Below are positions 16,667 to 25,386 of a stretch of DNA of 64,000 bases, one piece after another. Origin of the DNA: Antarcticimicrobium luteum (GTDB taxonomy: Bacteria; Pseudomonadota; Alphaproteobacteria; Rhodobacterales; Rhodobacteraceae); NCBI RefSeq assembly GCF_004358185.1, contig NZ_SMUV01000064.1, forward strand, positions 85,116 to 149,115. Direction: 5' to 3'. Within the stretch, counting starts at the first letter, position 1. Every line of letters begins with the position of its first letter. Under the pieces are notes generated by a model. The model worked only from the letters and a program-made list of their open reading frames with translations. It was not told the DNA's origin and ran no database searches. The translations under genes were made by a program, and so were the position numbers.

Positions 16667-18790
16667 ATGTCCCTTATGATCACCCCCCTGTCCGAGGCGC
16701 TCGCCGAGCGTGGTTTCGACAAATTGACCCCTGTGCAAGAGGCGGTGATCGCGCCGGACGTCGCGACATCCGATCTCCTGGTTTCGGCGCAAACCGGCTC
16801 GGGAAAGACTGTCGGCTTCGGTCTTGCCATCGCCCCCACGCTTCTGGGCGACGAGGTCGTGTTTGGCCCTGCGGCAGAACCGCTGGCCCTTGTCGTCGCG
16901 CCGACCCGGGAGCTGGCCTTTCAGGTCAAACGCGAGCTGGCCTGGCTTTACGCGCGGACCGGGGCGGTGGTTGCCTCCTGCGTCGGCGGCATGGACATGC
17001 GGGACGAACGCCGCGCGCTGGATCGGGGCGCGCATATCGTGGTCGGCACGCCGGGGCGTCTGCGCGACCATATCGAGCGCGGCTCGCTCGATCTCAGCGG
17101 GTTGCGGGTTGCGATCCTCGACGAGGCCGACGAGATGCTCGATCTGGGGTTCCGCGAGGATCTCGAATTCATTCTCGGCGCGGCGCCGGAAGACCGGCGA
17201 ACCCTGTTGTTCTCGGCCACCGTGCCGCCGACGATCGCCAAGCTGGCGCAGAAGTTCCAGCGCGACGCGCGGCGGATCAATACGCTGAGCGGCACCGAGC
17301 AGCATGCCGACATCTCCTATCAGGCGCTGCGGGTTGCCGCGCCGGACAGCGAACATGCGATCTTCAATCTGCTGCGCTTTCACCATGATGAAAGCGCCAT
17401 CGTCTTCGCCAATACCCGCGCGGCGGTGAACCATCTGACCGCGCGGCTGTCCAACCGCGGCCTGGCCGTGGTCAGCCTGTCGGGCGAGCTGAGCCAGAGC
17501 GAGCGCTCGCACGCGCTGCAGGCGATGCGCGACGGCCGGGCGCGGGTCTGCGTGGCCACCGATGTGGCGGCGCGCGGCATCGACCTGCCGAACCTCAACC
17601 TGGTGATCCATGCCGATTTGCCAAGCAATACCGAAGGGCTGCTGCACCGCTCGGGCCGCACCGGGCGGGCCGGGCGCAAGGGCATCTCGGCGCTGATCGT
17701 GCCGCCGAAGGCGGTCAACAAGGCCGAGCGGCTGCTGAAATGGGCCAAGATTTCCGCCGAATGGACGGTTGCCCCCTCGGCCGAAGGCATCCTGCGGCAG
17801 GACGAAGAGCGTCTTTTGTCCGATCCCGCCTGGAACGAGCCGTTGACCGAGGCGCAGACCGATTTCGCCGCCAAACTGCTTGCGCTTCACAGCCCCGAGG
17901 TGATCGCCGCCGCCTATCTGCGCCTGTACCGGTCGCGCCACGCGGCCCCCGAGGAACTGCTTCCGCCCGACACGAAACCCGCGGCGCGCGCCGACCGAGA
18001 CTTTGGTCCGAGCCGCTGGATCGCGCTCTCCGCCGGTCACAAAGACCGGGCCGAGGCGCGCTGGCTCCTACCGCTTCTGTGCCGCGCGGGCAACCTCGAC
18101 AAATCCGCGATCGGCGCCATCCGGGTACAGGACAGCGAAACCTTTGTTGAGTTGTCCGAAGCAAGCGTCGAGGGGTTCATGGCCGCTCTGGGCGCGGATG
18201 GGGTGCTTGAAAAAGGGATTGCCGCGCGGCTGCTGGACAGCGCGCCCGACCTGTCGCCGCAACGGCGCGGCCCGCGGCCGGACGCCGCACGGCCGCGCGC
18301 GCCCAGGGCTGCCGGCACCGGGGACAAACCCCGAAACGAAGGCGCCCCGCGCAGGGCGCCCGCGCCGGCTCCGGCGGCCCCGGTGACCCCGGCGGCCCCG
18401 GTCCGGGACGAGGTGCGCTCCGATGCCGGCCCATCCCCCAAGCCCGAGGGCAAGAAAAAGCCGCGGCACTCGGCGAGCCCCGCCGCCGCGAAACCCCGTG
18501 CCTGGACCGAGGACAAGCCGGCACCGGAAAAACGCAAGGCGTCCCCGGGAAAACCGGCCGGAAAGACCGCCGGAAAATTCGAAGGAAAACCCGCTGGGAA
18601 ACCGGCGCACAAGCCAAAGGACAAGCCCAAGGGCAAACCGTCGGCATCGCCCGGCGACGCCCGCGATGTCTCCAAGCGGTTTTCGCCCAAGGGGGCGGGC
18701 AAAGGACCGGGCAAGGCGCCGGGCAAGCCCCGCAAACCGGGCGCCGCCCGCCCGGGCGGCTTTGACACGCCGCGGCGCGGAAAACGGTAA
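16667..18790 (+). CDS. DEAD-box RNA helicase (DeaD/CsdA-like)
   Basis: ATP-dependent RNA helicase, about 707 aa. The chain shows a Q motif (FDKLTPVQEAVI), motif I AQTGSGKT (41-48), PTRELAFQV, motif II DEAD (152-155), SAT in LFSATVPPT, and motif [14 protein letters not shown] DbpA-like RNA-binding domain follows at about 440-540. The last 170 residues are low complexity: Pro/Ala/Arg-rich, then Lys/Gly/Pro repeats (GKPAGK type), probably disordered and RNA-binding. The start is uncertain. ATG 16667 and ATG 16676 both sit directly before the helicase core, and the longer upstream frame looks non-coding. The likely role is ribosome assembly or mRNA turnover, perhaps under cold stress. It is not part of the flanking operons. 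Confidence 0.9.
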   Translation: MSLMITPLSEALAERGFDKLTPVQEAVIAPDVATSDLLVSAQTGSGKTVGFGLAIAPTLLGDEVVFGPAAEPLALVVAPTRELAFQVKRELAWLYARTGAVVASCVGGMDMRDERRALDRGAHIVVGTPGRLRDHIERGSLDLSGLRVAILDEADEMLDLGFREDLEFILGAAPEDRRTLLFSATVPPTIAKLAQKFQRDARRINTLSGTEQHADISYQALRVAAPDSEHAIFNLLRFHHDESAIVFANTRAAVNHLTARLSNRGLAVVSLSGELSQSERSHALQAMRDGRARVCVATDVAARGIDLPNLNLVIHADLPSNTEGLLHRSGRTGRAGRKGISALIVPPKAVNKAERLLKWAKISAEWTVAPSAEGILRQDEERLLSDPAWNEPLTEAQTDFAAKLLALHSPEVIAAAYLRLYRSRHAAPEELLPPDTKPAARADRDFGPSRWIALSAGHKDRAEARWLLPLLCRAGNLDKSAIGAIRVQDSETFVELSEASVEGFMAALGADGVLEKGIAARLLDSAPDLSPQRRGPRPDAARPRAPRAAGTGDKPRNEGAPRRAPAPAPAAPVTPAAPVRDEVRSDAGPSPKPEGKKKPRHSASPAAAKPRAWTEDKPAPEKRKASPGKPAGKTAGKFEGKPAGKPAHKPKDKPKGKPSASPGDARDVSKRFSPKGAGKGPGKAPGKPRKPGAARPGGFDTPRRGKR

Positions 18791-18858
18791 AGGTCAGGGC
18801 GTCGGGGCGACGGAATCCGGGTGCGGGCCGCTATCGTGTCTTTGCGGTCGCGCCCATG

Positions 18859-19488
18859 CTAACCGTCCCGCTCCGGCGCATAGACCGGACGGTCCATCTG
18901 GAACATCGCGCCGCCGGCCTTGTACCAGCCGCTGCCGTGCATCCGCGCGATCAGGTCCAGCGCGGGCGTGTCCACATGGCCCCGCCCGGCATCGAGCATA
19001 AAGCGGTCGGCGATATGGATCGCCACCACCCGGCCAATGGCGATCATCTGTTTCGGCCCGGTCATCACCGCGCTGAGCAGCCGGCATTCGAAAGACACCG
19101 GAGCCTCCGCCAGCCGAGGCGGTGCGATCAGGGTTGAGGGCGCCGTTTCCAGCCCCGCGAGATCCACCTCGCTCACGCCTCTCGGCGCGTTGATCGCGGT
19201 GACATTCATCGCCTCCGCCATCCCCCGCGCCACCAGATTGACCACGAATTCCCCGGTGGCCGAGATGTTCTCGGCGGTGTCCTTCAGCCCCTTGTCCGGA
19301 TCGCGCAACAACCCCAGCGCCACGGTGGGCGGCTCGTGCCCCATCATGTTGAAGAAACTGTAGGGCGCGGCGTTCACCACCCCATCCGCCGACCGCGTGG
19401 TGACCCAGGCGATCGGGCGCGGCGTGATCGTCGCGGTCATCAGCTTGTAGACGAATTGGTCGGGATGGTCCGCGCAGTTATAGAACAT
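18859..19488 (-). CDS. Flavin reductase-like FMN-binding protein
   Basis: 209-aa protein of the flavin reductase-like split-barrel family. Visible features include the start LMTATITPRPIAWVTT, then NAAPYSFFNMMGHEPP and the phosphate-binding segment GEFVVNLVARGMAEAMN. Such proteins either supply reduced flavin to a partner monooxygenase or bind FMN in ring-cleavage side reactions. It is the third gene of the leftward gentisate operon, 52 bp after the FAH gene. No partner oxygenase gene is nearby, so its electron acceptor is unknown. It could serve a hydroxylase encoded elsewhere that makes gentisate. Confidence 0.85.
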   Translation of the reverse strand: MFYNCADHPDQFVYKLMTATITPRPIAWVTTRSADGVVNAAPYSFFNMMGHEPPTVALGLLRDPDKGLKDTAENISATGEFVVNLVARGMAEAMNVTAINAPRGVSEVDLAGLETAPSTLIAPPRLAEAPVSFECRLLSAVMTGPKQMIAIGRVVAIHIADRFMLDAGRGHVDTPALDLIARMHGSGWYKAGGAMFQMDRPVYAPERDG

Positions 19489-19540
19489 GGGCCTCGGCCT
19501 GTTGCGGCGCGGGCAGGAAAAACCGCCCGCGCCAGTGCAT

Positions 19541-20482
19541 TTATCCGCGCTGGCCGCCGGTTTCCGCCGGACCGGCGGCGATCACCGGGTTGCGCAGCAC
19601 GCCGATCCCCTCGACGCCGGCCTCGATCACATCCCCGGGCCAGAGCCATTCCTGCGGATCGCGCCCCGCGCCGACGCCCTCGGGCGTGCCGGTGGCGATG
19701 ATATCGCCGGGCTCCAGCGTGATCCCCTTGCTCAGATCCGCGATCAGGGCCGGGATCTTGAAGTACATGTGCTTGGTGTTCGAGCGCTGCTTTTCGACCC
19801 CGTTCACGGTCAGCCACAGGTCCAGCCCGTGCGGATCGTCGATTTCATCCGCCGTCACGATCATCGGCCCGAAGGGGGCATAGCTGTCCATTCCCTTGGA
19901 ATAGATCCACTGCCCGGCGCGGCGGTTGTCGCGGGCCGAGATGTCGATCATCACCGAATAGCCCCAGACATGGGACATCGCATTGTCCTCACGGACCTTG
20001 GTGGCCCGGTTGCCGATGATCACCGCCAGCTCCACCTCCCAGTCGAGTTGCCGGGTCATGGTGATGTCATGCTGCACCGGCGCGCCCGGGCCGGTGACGG
20101 CGGTCGGCGGCTTGGAAAAGATCACCGGCTCGCTCGGCATTTCCTTGGCGGTATCCAGCGCCCGGCTCGATTCCTCTACATGCTCGGCATAGTTCAGACC
20201 GATGCCAAAGATGTTCTTGCGCGGGCGCGGGATCGGCGCCAGCAGCGTCACATTGGCCAGCGGCCGCGCCGTGCCCATCGGCCAGAGATTGCTCTGCTCA
20301 TAGATCACCGCCTGCAGCGCATCCAGGCCGGGGCGGCCCAGATCGATCAGCTCCAGCATGGCGCCGGGCAGGGGCTGGCCGATCGCCGCCCCCAGCGCCG
20401 CCACATCCACCACGATATCGTCCAGCACCACACCCAGACGGCCCGCCGCGTCGGCGGCGGCGCGGAAAGTCACCAGTTTCAT
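19541..20482 (-). CDS. Fumarylacetoacetate hydrolase-family enzyme (probably maleylpyruvate/fumarylpyruvate hydrolase)
   Basis: 313-aa FAH-superfamily hydrolase. The family core is clear: GIGLNYAEHVEES, PVIFSKPPTAVTGPGAPV, DWEVELAVIIG with the metal-binding glutamates, YSVMIDISARDNR, SKGMDSYAPFGPMIV, and the C-terminal GDIIATGTPEGVGAGR. Ten bases separate it from the upstream gentisate 1,2-dioxygenase gene, so it most likely cleaves the ring-fission product (maleylpyruvate, or fumarylpyruvate after isomerisation) to pyruvate and maleate or fumarate. No maleylpyruvate isomerase gene is seen nearby, so direct hydrolysis of maleylpyruvate is possible. Confidence 0.88.
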   Translation of the reverse strand: MKLVTFRAAADAAGRLGVVLDDIVVDVAALGAAIGQPLPGAMLELIDLGRPGLDALQAVIYEQSNLWPMGTARPLANVTLLAPIPRPRKNIFGIGLNYAEHVEESSRALDTAKEMPSEPVIFSKPPTAVTGPGAPVQHDITMTRQLDWEVELAVIIGNRATKVREDNAMSHVWGYSVMIDISARDNRRAGQWIYSKGMDSYAPFGPMIVTADEIDDPHGLDLWLTVNGVEKQRSNTKHMYFKIPALIADLSKGITLEPGDIIATGTPEGVGAGRDPQEWLWPGDVIEAGVEGIGVLRNPVIAAGPAETGGQRG

Positions 20483-20492
20483 ATATGTCTCC

Positions 20493-21614
20493 TCAGACGG
20501 TCACGGGCTGATGCCCGTCGTTTTCGGCCAAAGCCTCTTCGCGGTAGAGCCCCAGCGCCCGCATCACCGGCAGGTCGTTCAGGCAGAACAGGCAGGCCTC
20601 TTCGCTGGCCGAGGCATTGGCATGTTCATGCCAGGCCCAGCTCGGTACGCAGAAGATGTCACGCTCGTTCCAGTCGAACCTCTGGCCGTTGATCACCGAA
20701 TGCCCGGACCCCTTGCAGACCTGATAAAGGTAGCTGCCGGTGTGGCGATGGGCCTTGGTCTTCTCGCCGGGGCGCAGCATCTGCATTGAGGCGCCCATCG
20801 TTTGCATCACCGGCCCGTTGGTGACCGGGTTCACGTATTCCATCAGGATGCCGTCATGGGGCGAGCCGTCGCAGACGCCCGCGAGGTTATGCAACGCCTC
20901 GTGCGTACGATCCCATTCGTATTTGAACAGCGGGCTGTAACCCTTTTCCCACTTACCCCCGCCCGGTTTCAGGCCGGGGTTGCCCCAGGTGCGGGTCATG
21001 TCGTTGACCGGATGGGTCACCGCCTGCTGCAGGTCCGGATGCACCTCATAGAAATTGGCCTCCATCGCGTTGACGAAGGGAATGTCGAGCCCGTCCTGCC
21101 AGATGCACTCGCTGCCGTCCTCGGAGACGGCATGCTCGTGCCAGGTGCCATTGGGCGTCAGCACGAAATCGTTGGCCCCCAGCGTCATCTTGTGCCCGTC
21201 GACCACCGTATAGGCGCCTGATCCTTCCATGATGAAGCGGATCGCGCTGGCCGAATGGCGGTGCGCCGATGCGCGCTCGCCCGGCCGCATCACCTGCAGC
21301 CCGGCATAGATCCAGCCGACGGCGGCGGCCACGTCCGAGCGGCCGGGGTTGTCCAGATAGATCACCCGCCGCCCGGCCTTTTCCGGCGTCACCAGATCGA
21401 GCGAACGCAGAACGTCCGCGCGCAGATCCCTGTAGCGCCACAGCATCGGCACCGAGCTGGAGGCCGGCTCCCACGGTTCGATCTTGTTCGCCACGGTCCA
21501 CAGCGCCCCGGCGCCCTTCCGCTTCAGATCGCCATAATATTCGACCAGCTCGGGCGTGTCTTCGACATTGGCCCGGCCGGCCACCTCCTCGCGGTATTGG
21601 TCATGCCTGGACAT
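20493..21614 (-). CDS. Gentisate 1,2-dioxygenase
   Basis: Fe(II) ring-cleaving dioxygenase of 373 aa that opens gentisate (2,5-dihydroxybenzoate) to maleylpyruvate. It is a bicupin: the N-terminal cupin has ASAHRHSASAIRFIMEG and later TWHEHAV, and the C-terminal cupin has KTKAHRHTGSYLYQVCKG and AWHEHAN. The HRH plus HEH sets supply the iron ligands. The length fits the family. The ATG at 21614 has GAGGGAGGG upstream; a longer frame to 21776 overlaps the divergent regulator region and was rejected. It is the first gene of a three-gene operon with the FAH hydrolase and flavin reductase, divergent from a GntR/FCD regulator. Confidence 0.93.
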   Translation of the reverse strand: MSRHDQYREEVAGRANVEDTPELVEYYGDLKRKGAGALWTVANKIEPWEPASSSVPMLWRYRDLRADVLRSLDLVTPEKAGRRVIYLDNPGRSDVAAAVGWIYAGLQVMRPGERASAHRHSASAIRFIMEGSGAYTVVDGHKMTLGANDFVLTPNGTWHEHAVSEDGSECIWQDGLDIPFVNAMEANFYEVHPDLQQAVTHPVNDMTRTWGNPGLKPGGGKWEKGYSPLFKYEWDRTHEALHNLAGVCDGSPHDGILMEYVNPVTNGPVMQTMGASMQMLRPGEKTKAHRHTGSYLYQVCKGSGHSVINGQRFDWNERDIFCVPSWAWHEHANASASEEACLFCLNDLPVMRALGLYREEALAENDGHQPVTV

Positions 21615-21759
21615 GGGGCCCTCCCTCTGCAATCGGCCCAAGCCTGTGTGAGCAGATATTCGATGTAAAGAAGAAATTTCGAAAATCTGGACAAACATCG
21701 ATTTCCCGGGCAAGGATGGATCAACCCCGGGGCCGCCGGGCATCCCTGCGGGAGGCATC

Positions 21760-22449
21760 ATGACCCTGTCCGACACCGTTTATGAAAGGCTGCGCACCGA
21801 TATCGTGCAGGGCCGGTTTCCACCGCTGCAACCGCTGCGGCTGGAGCAGTTGAAGCGGGACTACGGCGTTGGCTTCTCGCCCCTGCGCGAGGCGCTGAAC
21901 CGGCTGCAGGGGGAACGGCTGGTGGTCTCCGCCGCGCAGCGCGGCTTTCGCGTCCGTTCGCTCTCGGTTGCGGAAATGTGGGACGCGGTGAACAGCCGTA
22001 TCCTTATCGAGGCCGAGGCGCTGCGGCTGTCGATCGATCAGGGCGGCGACGATTGGGAGGCGACGCTGGTCGCCAGTTTCCACGCGCTGTCGCTGATCGT
22101 GCAGCGGCTGGGCACAGGTGCGGCCGACGGGGCCGACACGGCCGCGCTGGAAGAGCTGGAGCGGCGGCACCGGGAATTTCACCTGGCCTTGATTTCCGCC
22201 TGCGGCTCGACCTGGCTGCTGGATTTTGCCGCCAAGCTGAACACCGAGACCGAACGCTATCGTGTCCTCGCCCTGCGCTGCGCCACGCTGCGGCGCGAAC
22301 GCGACGTCGGGGCCGAGCACAGGGCGATCCTTGACGCCGCGCTGGCACGTGATCCGGAGCGGGCCGCCGACCTTCTGGACGCCCATTACCGCGAAACCGG
22401 CCATTTCCTGGAGCAGGTGTTGCAGGACGCCGGAACCGCCGCGTCCTGA
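21760..22449 (+). CDS. GntR-family regulator, FCD type
   Basis: 229-aa regulator with an N-terminal winged helix (TVYERLRTDIVQGRFPP, then KRDYGVGFSPLREALNRLQ) and a C-terminal helical FCD ligand domain. That domain includes EAEALRLSIDQGGDDWEA, HREFHLALISAC and the terminal HRAILDAALARD...AHYRETGHFL pattern; its His and Asp residues usually bind a metal that helps hold a carboxylate. GGGAGG precedes the ATG. It is divergent from gentisate dioxygenase across 145 bp, so control of the gentisate operon is the most likely role, with gentisate or a ring-fission product as effector. It converges with the ABC transporter operon. Confidence 0.9.
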   Translation: MTLSDTVYERLRTDIVQGRFPPLQPLRLEQLKRDYGVGFSPLREALNRLQGERLVVSAAQRGFRVRSLSVAEMWDAVNSRILIEAEALRLSIDQGGDDWEATLVASFHALSLIVQRLGTGAADGADTAALEELERRHREFHLALISACGSTWLLDFAAKLNTETERYRVLALRCATLRRERDVGAEHRAILDAALARDPERAADLLDAHYRETGHFLEQVLQDAGTAAS

Positions 22450-22491
22450 CCCGGCGCCTCCGCAACAGCTCCGGCGGGATTTCGCGCTGCG

Positions 22492-23343
22492 TCAGTCGCG
22501 GCGTTGGGCAAAGATCATGATCAACGCCAGCCCGCTGGAGACCAGCATCAGCAACAGGGATACCGCGTTCAGCAGAGGCGTCGAGCCTTCCTTCAGCCGG
22601 TCGAACATGGCGATGGTCAGCGGCGCGTCCGAGCCCACCAGCATCAGCGTGGTGTTGAAGTTCTCGAAGCTCATCAGGAAGGCCACCACAAAGGCGCCGA
22701 TCATTGCGGGCATCAGATAGGGCAGGGTCACCGTGCGCACCGCCGTCAGCCGGTTCGCGCCCAGGTTCAGCGCCGCCTCCTCCAGCGTCTGGTCGAACTT
22801 CTGCAACCGTGCCGCGATGACCAGCGTGGCGATGGTGGCGACGAAAGAGAACTGCCCGAGGATCACCAGTGTCAGCCCGGGACGCAGCGCCGCCACATCC
22901 CATTGCGCCATATCCCACAGCCCCTCGGCGGCGCGGCTGGAGGCGACGAGGATCGAAATGCCCAGCACGATGCCCGGGATCACCAGTGGCAGCAGCATGA
23001 AGACATAGAGGATGCCTTGCCCCGGAAAGCGGTAGCGGTTGAACAGAAAGGCGTTGGACAGCCCGACGCCGACAGACAGGATCGACACGAAGACGGCGAC
23101 GATGGCCGAGGTGCCGATGGCGCGCAGGATCGGGCGCTCGTGGAAGACGCCGATCATCGGCCGCGCATCGCCAAAGAACCAGGACCAGGTGAACCCCTCC
23201 CACGGCAGCGAGGGAAACTGGCTGTCGTTGAAGGCAAAGACCGCGACCACCACCAGCGGCAGCGCGAGGAAGATGAAGAACAGCACGATATAGGCCGTGT
23301 AGCTGGCCGTGAGAAAGCGGGATCGGGGAATCGAGGGGATCAT
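22492..23343 (-). CDS. ABC importer permease, PotC-like
   Basis: Inner-membrane permease of 283 aa, last gene of a leftward binding protein-ATPase-permease-permease operon. There are six predicted helices, the first being YIVLFFIFLALPLVVVAVFAF. The ATPase-contact EAA loop is visible as EEAALNLGANRLTAVRTVTLPYL, with the invariant Gly. Order and sizes match polyamine/Fe(III)-type importers of the PotABCD class. It begins 13 bp after the other permease gene. Confidence 0.9.
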   Translation of the reverse strand: MIPSIPRSRFLTASYTAYIVLFFIFLALPLVVVAVFAFNDSQFPSLPWEGFTWSWFFGDARPMIGVFHERPILRAIGTSAIVAVFVSILSVGVGLSNAFLFNRYRFPGQGILYVFMLLPLVIPGIVLGISILVASSRAAEGLWDMAQWDVAALRPGLTLVILGQFSFVATIATLVIAARLQKFDQTLEEAALNLGANRLTAVRTVTLPYLMPAMIGAFVVAFLMSFENFNTTLMLVGSDAPLTIAMFDRLKEGSTPLLNAVSLLLMLVSSGLALIMIFAQRRD

Positions 23344-23356
23344 TTGTACAGTGTCC

Positions 23357-24214
23357 TCAACCCATTGTCTTTTCCAGCGACTGGCCGGTCAGCTTCAGCA
23401 TCCCCCAGACGATGGTCGAGGACAGGATCAGCAGCATGAAGCCAAAGGCCGCGCCCAGCTCCCAGTTGAAGCGGACGATGAACTGGGAATAGATCAGCTC
23501 GGTGAACCACAGGCTGTCCTTGCCGCCCAGCATGGTCGGCGTCAGGTAATTGCCCAGGCTCAGCATGAACACCACGATGCACCCCGAGACGATGCCGGGC
23601 ATGGCGTGCGGGATCACGATCTCGCGCAGCACGGAGAGGCCGCTGCCGCCCAGGTCATAGCCGGCCTCGATCACCTCGTCCGGCAGGCTTTCCAGCGTGG
23701 TCACTAGCGGCACCACCATGAACAGCATCGAGGTATAGACCAGCCCGACCATGATCGCGGCGTCGTTGTACAGCAGCTCGACCGGGCCGTCGGTCAGGTT
23801 CAGGATCTGCAGCAGGTTCGAGATGATGCCGGTTTCCCGCAGCAGGATCATCCAGCCGAAGGTGCGCACCAGTTCCGATACCCAGAACGGCACCAGACAC
23901 AGCAGGAACAGCGCCGAGCGCACCCGCCCGCGCGCCATCTTGGCGATGTAGTAGGAGACCGGGAAGGCGATCAAAAGGGTGATCGCGGTGGCCAGAATCG
24001 ACATTACCGCCGTGCGCAGGAAGGTGCGCAGATACAGCGGTTCGCTAAAGAAGGTGAAGTAATTGCCCAGGCCGATCTGGTACTGGCCGACGCCGATGCG
24101 TTCGCGCAGCGACACCAGCAGCATGTCCACATGCGGGATCAGGATCAACAGCGTCAGCCACAGCAGCAGCGGCGAGAGCAGCAGGAACAGACCCAGTTTC
24201 GCTTGTGCGCGCAT
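23357..24214 (-). CDS. ABC importer permease, PotB-like
   Basis: 285-aa permease with six predicted helices, starting with LGLFLLLSPLLLWLTLLILIP. The EAA loop is IEAGYDLGGSGLSVLREIVIPHAMPG. It partners with the PotC-like permease and the ATPase encoded just upstream. The ATG directly abuts the ATPase stop codon. PotB-type subunits carry a longer periplasmic N-terminal loop, as here (residues 33-65). Confidence 0.9.
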   Translation of the reverse strand: MRAQAKLGLFLLLSPLLLWLTLLILIPHVDMLLVSLRERIGVGQYQIGLGNYFTFFSEPLYLRTFLRTAVMSILATAITLLIAFPVSYYIAKMARGRVRSALFLLCLVPFWVSELVRTFGWMILLRETGIISNLLQILNLTDGPVELLYNDAAIMVGLVYTSMLFMVVPLVTTLESLPDEVIEAGYDLGGSGLSVLREIVIPHAMPGIVSGCIVVFMLSLGNYLTPTMLGGKDSLWFTELIYSQFIVRFNWELGAAFGFMLLILSSTIVWGMLKLTGQSLEKTMG

Positions 24215-25315
24215 TCAACGGACTCCGGCGGCGAAACAGTTGCCCTGGGCGCCGGACCAGCCGATATGCACCTCGGCGCCGCGCTTGAGCCCGGCGAATT
24301 CGCCCGATTGCGGCAGGTTCACCTCGATCTCTTCGCGCCCGTCGGGATCCTGCACGATGATCCGGCTGGCCGCGCCGTTGAACAGAAGCGAGGCGACGCG
24401 CCCGGTCATCCGGTTATCGAAATGGGACAGCTCCTCGGTATCATGGGCGATACGGATCGCCTCGGGGCGGACAAAGATCTGGGCGCTGTCCCCGGCGCTC
24501 AGCGGCCGGCCATGGCTGGCCCCGCGCAGCAGCAGCCCGCTGTCGGTGCGGATCTCCATCTCGTCGCCCTCGATGCGGGTGACCTGGCCGGACCAGCGGT
24601 TGGTGTCGCCGACGAATCCGGCAACAAAGGCCGAGGCGGGGCGGTAATACAGATCCTGCCCCGAGCCGATCTGTTCGAACCGGCCGTTGTTCATCACCGC
24701 GATCTGGTCGGACATCACCAGCGCCTCGGACTGGTCGTGGGTGATATAAATAAAGGTGGTGTCAAAGGCCGCCTGCAACGCCTTGAGCTCGACCTTCATC
24801 CGCTCGCGCAGTTTCAGATCCAGCGCGCCCAGAGGTTCGTCCAGCAGCAGCACGTCGGGCTCCAGCACCATGCAGCGGGCGATGGCCACGCGCTGTTTCT
24901 GGCCGCCGGACAGCTCATCGACCTTGCGATTTCCGATGCCCGGCAGGCCGATCCGCTCCAGCGCCTCGTCGACCTTGCGGGCGATCTCGTCCCTGGGCAT
25001 CCCCTTGCGGCGCAGGCCATAGCCGATGTTCTCGGCGATGGTCATCATCGGGAACAGTGCCAGATGCTGGAACACCATGTTCACCGGGCGCTTGTTCGGC
25101 GGCGTGTTCAGGACCGAGCGGCCGCGGATCTGGATGTCGCCGGAGGTGGGCTCGAGAAAGCCCGCGATCATGCGCATGATCGTGGTCTTGCCACAGCCCG
25201 AGGGACCGAGGATGGAAAAGAACGAGCCGCGCGGCACGTCGAACGAGACAGTGTCCACTGCGGTCGTGTCACCGAACCGCTTGACCAGGTTCAGGCATTC
25301 GAGATCGGGGGTCAT
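24215..25315 (-). CDS. ABC importer ATP-binding protein, PotA-like
   Basis: ATPase of 366 aa powering the importer. Walker A is GPSGCGKTT, the Q loop lies near VFQHLALFP, the signature is LSGGQKQR and Walker B is VLLLDEPLGALD, with the switch His in ITHDQSEA. The C-terminal 110 residues are a TOBE-type regulatory domain (IFVRPEAIRIA). ATG 25315 starts at MTPDLECLNLVKRFG; the longer upstream frame translates the intergenic hairpin and was rejected. All core motifs are intact. Confidence 0.92.
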   Translation of the reverse strand: MTPDLECLNLVKRFGDTTAVDTVSFDVPRGSFFSILGPSGCGKTTIMRMIAGFLEPTSGDIQIRGRSVLNTPPNKRPVNMVFQHLALFPMMTIAENIGYGLRRKGMPRDEIARKVDEALERIGLPGIGNRKVDELSGGQKQRVAIARCMVLEPDVLLLDEPLGALDLKLRERMKVELKALQAAFDTTFIYITHDQSEALVMSDQIAVMNNGRFEQIGSGQDLYYRPASAFVAGFVGDTNRWSGQVTRIEGDEMEIRTDSGLLLRGASHGRPLSAGDSAQIFVRPEAIRIAHDTEELSHFDNRMTGRVASLLFNGAASRIIVQDPDGREEIEVNLPQSGEFAGLKRGAEVHIGWSGAQGNCFAAGVR

Positions 25316-25337
25316 GGAGGCTTCCGGAATTGAACAT

Positions 25338-25366
25338 GCGGCACCCGGACCGGGTCCGGGTGCCGC
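25338..25366 (-). promoter_or_regulatory. Intercistronic hairpin between binding-protein and ATPase genes
   Basis: Perfect 13-bp stem (GCGGCACCCGGAC / GTCCGGGTGCCGC) with a 3-base loop, 20 bp after the binding-protein stop codon and 22 bp before the ATPase start. No U-run follows in the transcribed direction. Such hairpins commonly protect the upstream mRNA segment and lower expression of downstream genes, so the receptor is made in excess. Confidence 0.7.
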
Positions 25367-25386
25367 TGGTTTTCGTGACGTTCGGG

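Noticed and set aside
21661..21700. CGATGT and ACATCG inverted arms, plus TTTCGAAA, between gentisate dioxygenase and GntR
   Set aside because: Arms are only 6 bp and 28 bp apart, and they do not match the usual FCD operator form; too weak to list as an operator.
24131..25333. 400-codon plus-strand frame opposite the PotA-like gene
   Set aside because: Antisense of an ABC ATPase with all motifs intact; no ribosome site.
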